NCBI RefSeq assembly: GCF_046195335.1
Contig: NZ_CP176093.1
Strand: one strand, 5' to 3'
DNA length: 64,000 nt
Origin: Methanospirillum lacunae
Lineage (GTDB): Archaea; Halobacteriota; Methanomicrobia; Methanomicrobiales; Methanospirillaceae
Shown here: one piece after another, positions 56,932 to 64,000 of the stretch
How positions within the stretch are numbered: the first letter of the stretch is position 1
How the letters are laid out: the number at the start of each line of letters is the position of its first letter
Program-made: the position numbers and the translations under genes
The notes under the pieces: generated by a model
Databases searched by the model: none
The model's input: the letters and a program-made list of their open reading frames with translations, nothing else
Told to the model about the DNA's origin: nothing

Positions 56932-58041
56932 TCACGGAATACTGACGATTCGTCCTCCCTCTGCAAGGAACTTCTTTAGACATCCACCTGGACTCGGGAC
57001 ATAAACATCACCGGTTCGTGAATACCCGTCTGCAGGACAATTTCCGGTGCAGGTCATCCGGTACCCACAATCTGCGCAATCCGGAAATGTCGAGAGAGGG
57101 ATGGTATACCGTTGCCGGAGCCGGTTGAATTCGGGATGGTTCTGCCATACATCAAGGAGTTTATGCTGATTGATCTTCCCGAGTTCAATGTGGGAAAGCA
57201 TCCCGCAGGGAACATAGGTCCCGTCCGGCCGAACTGCCATCTTACTCCACATACATCCGCATCCGGTCAGAAAACCACGTCCGGGGATGGTTCGACCCTC
57301 AATCCGTGCCTGTTCCATCTCCTGGAAATTTTTCCCTTGTGCAAGTGGACCGGCAGATGCAGTAATCCGGTTGTTGTACCGTTTCGCAAGTTTGAGGATC
57401 TTTTCCATCGCAATGCAGGTCTCTGCCGGGGTAAGGCTCACTTCTTCCTCGTTTTCCCGGGCCAGTCCCTGATAACTGGCACTATTGGTAGAAATGGATC
57501 CCATTCCCATCTCATCCAGGAGCAGATGAGCAATGTTTTCAAGATCATTCAGGTTATACCGGTGAATGGTAACCCGTGATGTAACCCACACTCCGGCATC
57601 CTGCAGGGTTTTAATTCCCCGGATTGCCCCATCAAATGCCCCGGTACCCCGAAGACGATCATGTACGGCTGTACAGGATCCATCAACCGATATCTGGACA
57701 TAGTTACATCGTCCTGTCGATGCGATGAACGTTGCAATATCCGGGGTGATCAGACCACCATTGGAGAGGACGGCAAACCGCATCTTGTTTGCGACAATCC
57801 CTTCGATCATCTCCCTGAGATCTTCCTTGATGAACGGTTCTCCTCCGCCGATGGTGATATCCATAATCCCGGCATTCCCGCATTCTTCAAAGAAGGGTCG
57901 CCACCCGGATGCAGGGATTTCTCCCCCGGTATCTGCAGGGCTTGTCCGGTGAAAGCAGTACTTGCATTTCAGGTTGCACCGGGAGGTGATATCGATGTCA
58001 ATGGACTTGGGAGTTTTCATCACCCTGCGGTTTTCGGTCAT
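56932..58041 (-). CDS. Radical SAM/SPASM peptide-modifying enzyme (ScmE/ScmF-type)
   Basis: This 369-residue enzyme has cluster motif TSRCNLKCKYCFH near residue 18 and TIGGGEPF for SAM binding. The SPASM region has GCGCMWSKMAVRPDGTYVPCG and later CADCGYRMTCTGNC. It begins 9 bp after the scmD stop, with GGAAG before the ATG, so scmA-scmD and this gene form one unit. It differs clearly from the second radical SAM enzyme, so two distinct steps are likely. Truncated copies of its first ~40 codons follow both duplicated scmD genes (58905-59000 and the end of 59900-60295). Confidence 0.88.
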   Translation of the reverse strand: MTENRRVMKTPKSIDIDITSRCNLKCKYCFHRTSPADTGGEIPASGWRPFFEECGNAGIMDITIGGGEPFIKEDLREMIEGIVANKMRFAVLSNGGLITPDIATFIASTGRCNYVQISVDGSCTAVHDRLRGTGAFDGAIRGIKTLQDAGVWVTSRVTIHRYNLNDLENIAHLLLDEMGMGSISTNSASYQGLARENEEEVSLTPAETCIAMEKILKLAKRYNNRITASAGPLAQGKNFQEMEQARIEGRTIPGRGFLTGCGCMWSKMAVRPDGTYVPCGMLSHIELGKINQHKLLDVWQNHPEFNRLRQRYTIPLSTFPDCADCGYRMTCTGNCPADGYSRTGDVYVPSPGGCLKKFLAEGGRIVSIP

Positions 58042-58050
58042 AATCTTCCG

Positions 58051-58329
58051 TCATCTAACCTGAGCGTATCCGAGTCGTACAATCTGATCCAGGAAATTTT
58101 TGATGTCTTCAGTCAGATCGTCAGGCAGGTTTTCGTATTCATCCTGAATCTGTGCAATGATTCCGTTCAGATCTTTGCCTTCATTCAGAGATTTCCAAAT
58201 GGTAACCCCGGTAGGAGTCAGGCCAACGGCTTTTCCGGTATCAGGATTGAACAGGAGTGCCCAGTCATCAAACTCTTCGCGGAGTGAGATCTGAGATCCT
58301 GGTGTTGGGATTGAAATCTGGTTAGTCAT
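58051..58329 (-). CDS. scmD: PqqD-like precursor-binding protein
   Basis: This 92-residue protein has the PqqD/RRE-type fold that binds leader peptides and hands them to radical SAM enzymes. Typical features are the DDWALLFNPDTGKAVGLTPTG beta segment, then VTIWKSLNEGKDLNGIIAQI and a helical end with DLTEDIKNFLDQIVRLG. The start ATG 58329 overlaps the stop of the upstream scmA (ATGA), so precursor and carrier are translated together. It is followed 9 bp later by a radical SAM gene. Confidence 0.88.
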   Translation of the reverse strand: MTNQISIPTPGSQISLREEFDDWALLFNPDTGKAVGLTPTGVTIWKSLNEGKDLNGIIAQIQDEYENLPDDLTEDIKNFLDQIVRLGYAQVR

Positions 58330-58736
58330 GATGAAAAATTTTCGTGTTGTGCATTGCCTGAACGGCATAAAAGAAGGTCTGCATTACCAGAATCACATTT
58401 AGGTTTGTCTTGCCCTACTCCGACGTAACATGTTGAGGGTGAACCCCCAAAACCACAGAAACTCCGGTTGGCAGATCCACCAAGATTACAAGTTCCCTGT
58501 AGATTTGAATTCCCAGGAGTACACATGGTGGCGGTATGGTTGGGAATATAACCATCAGCGCATGCACCAGTTGCAGCACCACCAAAATTAGTACAACTGG
58601 TTTGTGCTCCACTTCTGGTACTACACCCGGAACTACTAAAATGGAATCCATCTTGGCATAGTGTCGCCCCGATCCCGGTGACCCCTTCTATACTCAGATC
58701 GATTACAAGTGGCTTTTCATGTAATTTCTTCACCAT
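58326..58736 (-). CDS. scmA: Cys/Gly-rich precursor protein (ScmA)
   Basis: This 136-residue first gene of the minus-strand operon is probably the cassette's cognate substrate. The leader is MVKKLHEKPLVIDLSIEGVT then GIGA. The core has ten Cys at 8-12-residue steps, including the Cys4-x12-Cys5 block CADGYIPNHTATMC. AGGG precedes the ATG. A TATA-like element (GATATACT on the plus strand, 58793-58800) lies 57 bases upstream. It is translationally coupled to scmD. Two similar genes lie upstream in a tandem array. Confidence 0.82.
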   Translation of the reverse strand: MVKKLHEKPLVIDLSIEGVTGIGATLCQDGFHFSSSGCSTRSGAQTSCTNFGGAATGACADGYIPNHTATMCTPGNSNLQGTCNLGGSANRSFCGFGGSPSTCYVGVGQDKPKCDSGNADLLLCRSGNAQHENFSS

Positions 58737-58792
58737 GTTAAACCCTGATAATTAACCTCTATTAAGGACTGTTTTCAAAATCAGTCAGAACA

Positions 58793-58800
58793 GATATACT
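58793..58800 (-). promoter_or_regulatory. TATA-like element of scmA, unit 1
   Basis: GATATACT (plus strand) gives AGTATATC on the transcribed side, 57 bases before the ATG. The same octamer lies 59 bases before the unit-3 scmA (60764-60771). In the broken unit 2 it reads GATAGACT (59727-59734). Confidence 0.5.
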
Positions 58801-58904
58801 CTACGTAATAATTATTTAGGCACGTAGGAATAATGATATCGATTTGATTTTCGATACCATGGTAATGAGGATCGCGTATGATTACGTATGGAGATCTGAT
58901 TTAC

Positions 58905-59000
58905 AGATCTCTCCCATACGAAATAATATTTCAGGTTGCACCGTGAGGTGATATCGATATCAATGGACTTCAGGGTTTTCATGACCTAGCGGTTTTCGGT
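58905..59000 (-). pseudogene. Stub of radical SAM gene (unit 2)
   Basis: The minus strand reads MKTLKSIDIDITSRCNLK, matching residues 8-25 of the intact enzyme (56932-58041), then diverges to YYFVWER. The start codon of the intact gene (ATGACC) has become ACAACC. It is non-functional and marks the end of duplication unit 2. Confidence 0.8.
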
Positions 59001-59021
59001 TGTAATCCTCCATCATCCGGC

Positions 59022-59267
59022 TTAAGCGTACTCGAGTCGTACAATCTGATCAAAGAAGTTTTTGATATCTTCAGTCAGATCCTCAGGAATGTTCTCGTAT
59101 TCATCCTGAATCGCTGCAATGATTCCCTTCAGATCTTTGCCTTCATTCAGAGATTTCCAGATGGTAACCTCTGTCGGGGTCAGGGTTGAACAGGAGTGTC
59201 CAGTCATCAAACTCTTCGCGGAGTGAGATCTGAGAACCTGGTGTTGGGATCGAAATCTGTTAGTCAT
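59022..59267 (-). pseudogene. scmD copy with two compensating deletions (unit 2)
   Basis: Relative to intact scmD, one base is lost just after codon 3, and about 23 bp are lost later, apparently between two TCAGG repeats. The sum is 24 bp, so the reading frame returns to normal. The frame stays open for 81 codons: MTN, then a scrambled ~25-residue stretch, then the native C-terminal half (VTIWKSLNEGKD...). The first beta segment is destroyed, so leader binding is unlikely. Translation is still possible. Confidence 0.8.
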
Positions 59268-59295
59268 GATGAAAAATGTCCGGGTTGTGCATTGC

Positions 59296-59670
59296 CTAAA
59301 TTGCATACAAAGATTCTGCAGCACCAGCATTACAAGAACTGGTGGTTCGTCCTCCTCCGGTGTAGCATATTGAGGGTCCACCCCCACTACTGCAGATACT
59401 TTGGCTCGCAGATCCCCCCGTTTGACATTATCCCTGTAGATTTGAATGCCCAGAAACACACATGGCGGCGTTATGGTTGGGAGCAAAACCATTAGTGTAT
59501 GCACCAGTTACCATACCACCATCATTACAACTGCTTTGTGCACCCCTTCCGATATTACACGCGGAACTATTAACCTTTGGTCCAGATTGACATTCTGTCG
59601 CCCCGATCCCGGTGACGCCTTCTATACTCAGATCTATTACAAGTGGCTTTCCATATGATTTCTTTACAAT
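59296..59670 (-). pseudogene. scmA copy without start codon and with internal stop (unit 2)
   Basis: The frame reads (ATT)VKKSYGKPLVIDLSIEG and then a ScmA-like core with Cys at the usual spacing. The expected ATG is ATT (59670-59668), and a TAA interrupts after SNLQG, before the sixth Cys. The rest continues in frame to a TAG at 59298-59296. Its TATA-like element is also altered (GATAGACT). Confidence 0.85.
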
Positions 59671-59899
59671 ATTAAACTCCGGTTATCCCCATATGATGGG
59701 ATAACGGTTTAAAATCAGTCAGAACTGATAGACTCAAGTTATTGTTATTCGAATAAGTAAGAATAATGATATCAAATTAATTTTTCAAATATGGTAATTA
59801 CGATCATTACGTATGATTACGAATGGGGTTTTGATTTGCAGATCTCCCATCTTTGTAAATCATTATGGATTATCTGATTCAACCTCCATGTACCAAAAA

Positions 59900-60295
59900 T
59901 CATGCCCGATTTGTCAAGTGAAAGCAGTTCTTGCATTTCAGGTTGCACCGGGAGGTGATATCGATATCAATGGACTTTGGGGTTTTCATGACGTGGTTCT
60001 CGGTTATGATCTTGTATGATCCAGCCTGGGCGTATCCGAGCCATACAACCTGATCACAGAAATTTTTGATATCTTCAGTCAGATCAGCAGGGAGGCTCTC
60101 GTATTCATCCTGAATCAGTGCAATGATTCCATTCAGATCTTTGCCTTCATTCAGATATTTCCAGATGGTAACTCCGGTAGGAGTCAGGCCAACGGCCTTT
60201 CCGGTATCAGGGTTGAACAGGAGTGCCCAGTCATCATACTCTTCGCGGAGTGAGATATGAGATTCTGGTGTTGGGATTGAAATCTGGTTAGTCAT
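59900..60295 (-). CDS. ScmD copy fused to radical SAM stub (unit 3)
   Basis: This protein of about 131 residues is a complete PqqD-like domain (DDWALLFNPDTGKAVGLTPTG...DLTEDIKNFCDQVVWLG) followed in frame by ~40 residues of the radical SAM enzyme's start. The fusion arises because the scmD stop TGA became TCA and the enzyme's ATG became ATA. The tail keeps the CX3CX2C cluster motif (SRCNLKCKNCFH) and then stops. Two adjacent ATGs (60298, 60295) overlap the upstream scmA stop. It could still bind leaders; the tail is probably passive. Confidence 0.75.
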   Translation of the reverse strand: MTNQISIPTPESHISLREEYDDWALLFNPDTGKAVGLTPTGVTIWKYLNEGKDLNGIIALIQDEYESLPADLTEDIKNFCDQVVWLGYAQAGSYKIITENHVMKTPKSIDIDITSRCNLKCKNCFHLTNRA

Positions 60296-60705
60296 CATGA
60301 AAAATGTTGGAGTTGTCCATTGCCAGAACGGCATAAAAGAGAATCTGCATTACCATCAGAATTACACATAGGTTTGTCTTGCCCTACTCCGGTATTACAT
60401 ATTGAGGGTGAACCCCCAAAATTGCACAAACTCCGGTTCGCAGATGCCCCACGACTACAAGCTCCCTGTAGATTTAAATCCCCAAACCAACACATGGTGG
60501 TTGTATTGTTGGGAGTATCACCATCAGCGCATGTACCAGTTACAGCACTACCAAAATTCGTACAACTGGTTTGTGCTCCACTTCCGGTACTACACACGGA
60601 ACTACTAACATGTAATCCATGATTACATTCTGTCGCCCCGATCCCGGTAGCGCCTTCTATACTCAGATCTATTACAAGTGGCTTTCCATACGTTTTTTTT
60701 ACCAT
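60295..60705 (-). CDS. Cys/Gly-rich precursor protein (ScmA-like, unit 3)
   Basis: This 136-residue close paralogue of the scmA at 58326 has leader MVKKTYGKPLVIDLSIEGAT, GIGA and a core with ten Cys. Differences are concentrated in the core (CSRGASANRSLC against CNLGGSANRSFC, for example). CGGAG precedes the ATG. A TATA-like GATATACT is 59 bases upstream. It is coupled by stop/start overlap to the fused scmD copy. It looks intact and expressible. Confidence 0.78.
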   Translation of the reverse strand: MVKKTYGKPLVIDLSIEGATGIGATECNHGLHVSSSVCSTGSGAQTSCTNFGSAVTGTCADGDTPNNTTTMCWFGDLNLQGACSRGASANRSLCNFGGSPSICNTGVGQDKPMCNSDGNADSLLCRSGNGQLQHFS

Positions 60706-61483
60706 ATTAAACTCCGATTATTACCGGATAATGAGATGAACGGTTTCAAAATCAACCAGAATTGATATACTTTAAGTTATGACTATTCGAGCACGTAGGA
60801 ATAATGATATCGATTTGATTTTCGATTTTGATATGGTAATTACGATCATCGCGTCTGATTACTAATGGATTCCGATTTGAATAGTATCGGATCTGAATTT
60901 TGTAGTGTACCCCTTCTTCACTAATCAGGCTTTAGAAGGATGGGAAAGGGTAACCCATCTTGTCTATTCAACTAACGTGTGGCTGGTTTTCACGACGAAC
61001 AGGAGGTATCGCAATGTACGAGATATGTTCAATTTCGCTTACACTCGAGGACATCTCGGATAAAGAATAAAAAATTCTTTGTCAAGCGACTACTTCCACG
61101 AATCTCAAAAGCAGTGAAAATAGCATGTTCCATCCCTGGAAGATGGGGAGGGATTAATCTCTCCTTGCTATTTGACGATCTGATGCTGCGAAACTGTGGG
61201 CACGGTTATTATTAACGTTGTTAATAGATATGGATCTTTTTATTATGAAAGATAACTATATAACACTGATCTCTATTGCCACCTGAAATAAGACCTTTAG
61301 TTGTATTGACGGCCTGAATAGTTACAAAAACAATTTACGTACCAAGGGTCGGAATGTTTGACAGAAATCAATCTCATTCTCTCTGGACAGGAAAGGGAGT
61401 TAAAGAAAAGCAGATAGAAAAAAGAAGGTACCGCTTGGACCCTCATCGAATCAATCGTATTGATCTGATTCACAACGCCTTTG
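60706..61483. other. Gap with unit-3 upstream region, otherwise no gene seen
   Basis: 60730-60880 matches the upstream regions of the other two array units and holds the TATA-like element. From about 60900 to 61483 I see nothing assignable. An open frame at 60979-61215 (78 codons, basic) has no family resemblance and is probably chance or a relic. Confidence 0.45.
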
Positions 61484-61918
61484 TCAGCTTGATGATATGA
61501 AGGGCTGTTGAGTACTACCATTATTGTTACAGAACCCGGCACCAGAACCATTATTACATGTGCCATTAGTCTGAGAATATTTTACAGAGGAACCTGATCC
61601 ACAGTAAAGGGATGGAGAATTTCCTGAAAAACATTCACTAAAAGCCCCTGATGCATTAGCACCATTAACCCAACATGCTCCTGCTGCATCTGATCCAGTA
61701 GCATTACACACAACTGCATTGTAATTAGGACTCGTTCCGTCATTACATGATGATGATGCCCATCCTCCGACATGGCAAGTATTCACATACCCACCACCAT
61801 CGCCGCAGTCTGAATCGCTAAAACTGGGTCCTGTATCGCATAAAGAACCACCAATTCCAGTCACACCTTCTATGCTTAAATCGATTACTATTGGAGGGAC
61901 ATACACCTTTTTTACCAT
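61484..61918 (-). CDS. Cys/Gly-rich precursor protein (ScmA-like, orphan)
   Basis: This 144-residue, more divergent member has leader MVKKVYVPPIVIDLSIEGVT, GIGG and a core with ten Cys. The conserved Cys4-x12-Cys5 block is CNDGTSPNYNAVVC. The core is Asp/Asn/Gly/Ser-rich with a CHVGGWASSSC segment. No scmD follows it, so it would depend on carrier and enzymes made elsewhere. ACGGAAG precedes the ATG. Confidence 0.75.
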   Translation of the reverse strand: MVKKVYVPPIVIDLSIEGVTGIGGSLCDTGPSFSDSDCGDGGGYVNTCHVGGWASSSCNDGTSPNYNAVVCNATGSDAAGACWVNGANASGAFSECFSGNSPSLYCGSGSSVKYSQTNGTCNNGSGAGFCNNNGSTQQPFISSS

Positions 61919-62650
61919 GATTTTCTTCCGTTCGCTTGGAAATTGATCCGAACAATCTGTTTAACTTGTGAAATAAATATAACAGATGCTCTTTTTTTAT
62001 AGATAGAAAAATTTCTTTCGGTTTTATCCTGATATCTCATTGAGGTTGTCCATTGTAGAGAATCAAAGGCCAAATTATCTTCCGTTTTGGCTAATTTCAA
62101 GAAAGATCTATATGCAAAATCCTTCATTGGACAGCCTCTCTTCAATCCCCGTATCTAACAGGTAATGTTAAAATCCCCCCACTAAATATCTTGAATAGGT
62201 TCGAACGTGACTGCTGATACATCAAGAGCGTGAACACAAATTGAATCGCTGTATATCGCAGTTATGTTTATTCTGGTTGTCGCATTCCTGCATACTACCC
62301 ACACCAGATAACCCCCCCACCGGTACCCGGTATCTCACCGTGCTCCTTGAGAGAGCAGTTCCGCAACTCTCAAAAACCTGAACGGGAAAGATTCTCATGT
62401 GAGATGGAAAACCAACACCCGGGGGCTGTCCACCCTCCCAATCATCCTTCTCGCTGGGAGCAGCCTTTTCTATCGTATCGGGTCTGGAATGGAACCGTCC
62501 CAGATAAAGGAAATTTTTATCATTATGAACGGCACTTTCTTGGTCGGATTCTCCTTCTGGGAAAGCGAGTGAGGAAGGTATTGGTACAGGTACGAAGACA
62601 GGAGAGACGACTCCTTACCGTAATGAAAAAATAATTGAGATGAGTAACAG
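61919..62650 (+). repeat. Spacer and upstream repeat, copy 3
   Basis: 62195-62420 matches upstream-repeat copies 1 and 2. 62420-62650 matches copy 1 only, with a single version of the 49-bp unit near 62451. The hairpin's left arm is lost here. An open frame at 62347-62634 is not conserved in copy 1, so I treat the region as non-coding. Confidence 0.7.
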
Positions 62651-63063
62651 ATGGGAAAGAAACAGTATATTGCACAAAAATTATCGATCTCTCTTTAGAG
62701 ACAATAACCGGGGTCGGGGCGGGAAATTGCCTTACTGGGAGAGACTTTGGTACCGCTTCTTGTACAACTGAGGGTCAAGGTGCAACCAGCACATGCAATC
62801 ACGGGGATGCTGTTTCAGCAAGCTGTTCCACTGGAAACCTCCCCCATCAGTCGGGAGAAATGTGTTATCCTGGGAGTAATGCGGGAACATTCTGTGAGGA
62901 TGGAGGATCTGCCAGTGGGGCATTTGGAAGGTGTACCCCTGGAAGTGCAGCTACTGGGATGTGTGTGGATGGCAATTTTGCGACCGCCAGCTTTTGTGAT
63001 ACGGGATCAGGTAAGGGTCTTTGCTCTAATGGAAATGATCAGGTTTCCTACGGGAATTCATAA
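62651..63063 (+). pseudogene. scmA-like copy frameshifted in the leader
   Basis: The ATG at 62651 begins MGKKQYIA as in the 53958 copy. One base is then missing (GCACAAAAATT instead of GCACCAAAAATT) and the frame stops after 15 codons. From codon 10 on, the other frame is an intact ScmA-like protein: IIDLSLETITGVGA, then ten Cys, including CSTGNLPHQSGEMC, ending YGNS at 63063. A single-base sequencing error or a very recent mutation would explain such a well-kept downstream frame. Confidence 0.8.
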
Positions 63064-63274
63064 TCTCTCATAGTTCCCCCCAATTTTCTATTGCAGTATG
63101 CCAACTTTTCTTTGTCCTGAAAAACCCGGTCATGTAACACCAAGTTTTTCATGGCATCATCACTAGCGGCTAGAGATAAAACGTGATTAATAAAATAATT
63201 CGCTAAACATCAATTCCTGTTGACTTATATTCTGTACTATCAATATCTATCGACACTGATATGGTGATCTCTTC

Positions 63275-64000
63275 ATGACCTCCCAAAGCGGCCCGATCGG
63301 TAAAATTCCCTTGCGAGGTCGACTTCGTCTTTTGAGAGATTCTCTGACCTATGTACCTCCTGGCAAAGATGGAGAATTTAAATATCGCGACATACTCTAT
63401 TTTACCCGGTATCTCATCCCATTAAAATATGCCATCATTTCATCGCTCATCCTCACTTTCATCTCCTCACTCCTCGGGACCGCCCTCCCGCTCTCCGGGA
63501 AATGGATCATCGACTATATCTTTATGCATCAGAGTATAGAGCCGGTTCTGGATAGACTCTCGGCTCATCATCTGGCATTTCTCGTCCCATTTGCCTCACA
63601 AGTCTTCTCATCATTGCCACTTCTGATCGGAACACTTGCGGTAGTTTCAATTGTTAAATACCTCATCGGAAACGAGCTGTCACTCATCAACTATCGGATC
63701 AATACCGAGTATGGGTACCGGGTGAAGATGGCAGTCTTTACCCATGTGATGAAATACCCGGTCTCATTCTTCAAATCCACCAGGAGCGGATATCTTCTCG
63801 CCAGAATCAGTTCAGATACGGCGGGTCTCTCAGGAATCTCGGGAAGTTTTCTTCAGAACATTATCACTGCCGGCACATCGCTTTGTGTGACTGCAACAGT
63901 CCTTTCTGCCTTGTCTCTTCCCCTGACGCTCTTTGTAATAATTACTGTCCCGGTATCGGTTATCATCAGTTACTGGGTTGTCAGGTTCACCAGATCCTAT
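63275..64000 (+). CDS. ABC exporter, membrane domain (runs off window)
   Basis: The frame from ATG 63275 is open for 242 codons to the window edge. It reads MTSQSGPIGKIPLRGR, then membrane helices (YAIISSLILTFISSLLGTA; LLIGTLAVVSIVKYLI) and the exporter hallmark YPVSFFKSTRSGYLLARISSD. This matches the transmembrane half of type I ABC exporters; the ATPase half would lie beyond. It follows three plus-strand precursor loci and is the best candidate for exporting the modified peptides. An N-terminal peptidase C39 domain is absent, so leader removal needs another enzyme. Confidence 0.85.
   Translation, partial: MTSQSGPIGKIPLRGRLRLLRDSLTYVPPGKDGEFKYRDILYFTRYLIPLKYAIISSLILTFISSLLGTALPLSGKWIIDYIFMHQSIEPVLDRLSAHHLAFLVPFASQVFSSLPLLIGTLAVVSIVKYLIGNELSLINYRINTEYGYRVKMAVFTHVMKYPVSFFKSTRSGYLLARISSDTAGLSGISGSFLQNIITAGTSLCVTATVLSALSLPLTLFVIITVPVSVIISYWVVRFTRSY

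Larger units (their letters stand above)
57955..60880 (-). repeat. Three-unit tandem array: scmA-scmD-(start of radical SAM gene)
   Basis: Three head-to-tail units each contain an upstream region of ~170 bp, scmA, scmD and the first ~40 codons of the radical SAM gene. Their scmA starts are at 58736, 59670 and 60705. Unit 1 continues into the full enzyme gene. Unit 2 (about 58928-59860) is broken. Unit 3 (about 59915-60880) ends in a stub fused to scmD. Limits are approximate. Confidence 0.85.

Noticed and set aside
60979..61215. 78-codon basic open frame in the accessory gap
   Set aside because: There is no recognisable motif, weak start context and no second copy, so I did not call a gene.
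62347..62634. Plus-strand 95-codon open frame before the third precursor
   Set aside because: The matching stretch in copy 1 has a frameshift and stops; base-level similarity, not coding, is conserved.

Overview
The window comes from a mesophilic methanogenic archaeon of the Methanomicrobiales, most likely Methanospirillum or a close relative. The evidence is an archaeal A-type ATP synthase operon in the order H-I-K-E-C-F-A-B-D, archaeal UMP kinase, AmmeMemoRadiSam enzyme and Mut7-C proteins, TATA-type promoters, and large PKD-domain surface proteins. Bacterial-type groES-groEL and uvrA-uvrC-uvrB are also present, as in other mesophilic methanogens. The genus is inferred from gene content; no search was run.

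Layout. 1-5.4 kb: tRNA-Pro, UMP kinase, AmrS-type radical SAM enzyme, Mut7-C protein, and an HTH regulator divergent from groES-groEL with a repeat-rich region between them. 5.4-13.8 kb: two secreted subtilisin-like proteases, an AIR-synthase relative, and two envelope proteins. 14.1-20.6 kb: uvrA, uvrC, uvrB. 20.6-27.7 kb: two giant PEGA/PKD surface proteins. 27.9-31.5 kb: two prolyl isomerases, a CYTH protein, a phosphoesterase and a B12-type radical SAM enzyme. 31.5-41.5 kb: a lipoprotein, two KaiC-like ATPases, a secretion/pilus ATPase with its membrane partner, a coiled-coil/HEAT protein and a soluble chemoreceptor. 41.7-50.0 kb: the ATP synthase operon, closed by a hairpin plus T-run.

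50.3-64.0 kb is an accessory island built around a peptide-modification cassette. It resembles the rare SynChlorMet (Scm) cassette that I recall from TIGRFAM annotation. It holds two radical SAM/SPASM enzymes, a PqqD-like protein (ScmD), a P-loop protein with an HPr-kinase-like look (ScmC), an S26-type peptidase, the start of an ABC exporter, and a family of Cys/Gly-rich precursor-like proteins. These precursors share a leader of the type (M)xKK...IDLSIExxTGxG and carry 9-10 cysteines spaced about every 10 residues. Five precursor genes look intact and three more are broken.

The island records repeated duplication and decay. A tandem array of three scmA-scmD-(start of radical SAM gene) units contains one pseudogenised unit and one ScmD fused to a radical SAM stub. 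A second, gutted operon (scmA'-scmE'-scmC') lies at 51.2-52.2 kb. Three plus-strand precursor copies share several hundred bases of upstream DNA. The working model is that precursors are bound by ScmD, modified by the two radical SAM enzymes and perhaps phosphorylated by ScmC, trimmed, and exported by the ABC transporter. The chemistry and the biological role cannot be read from the sequence.
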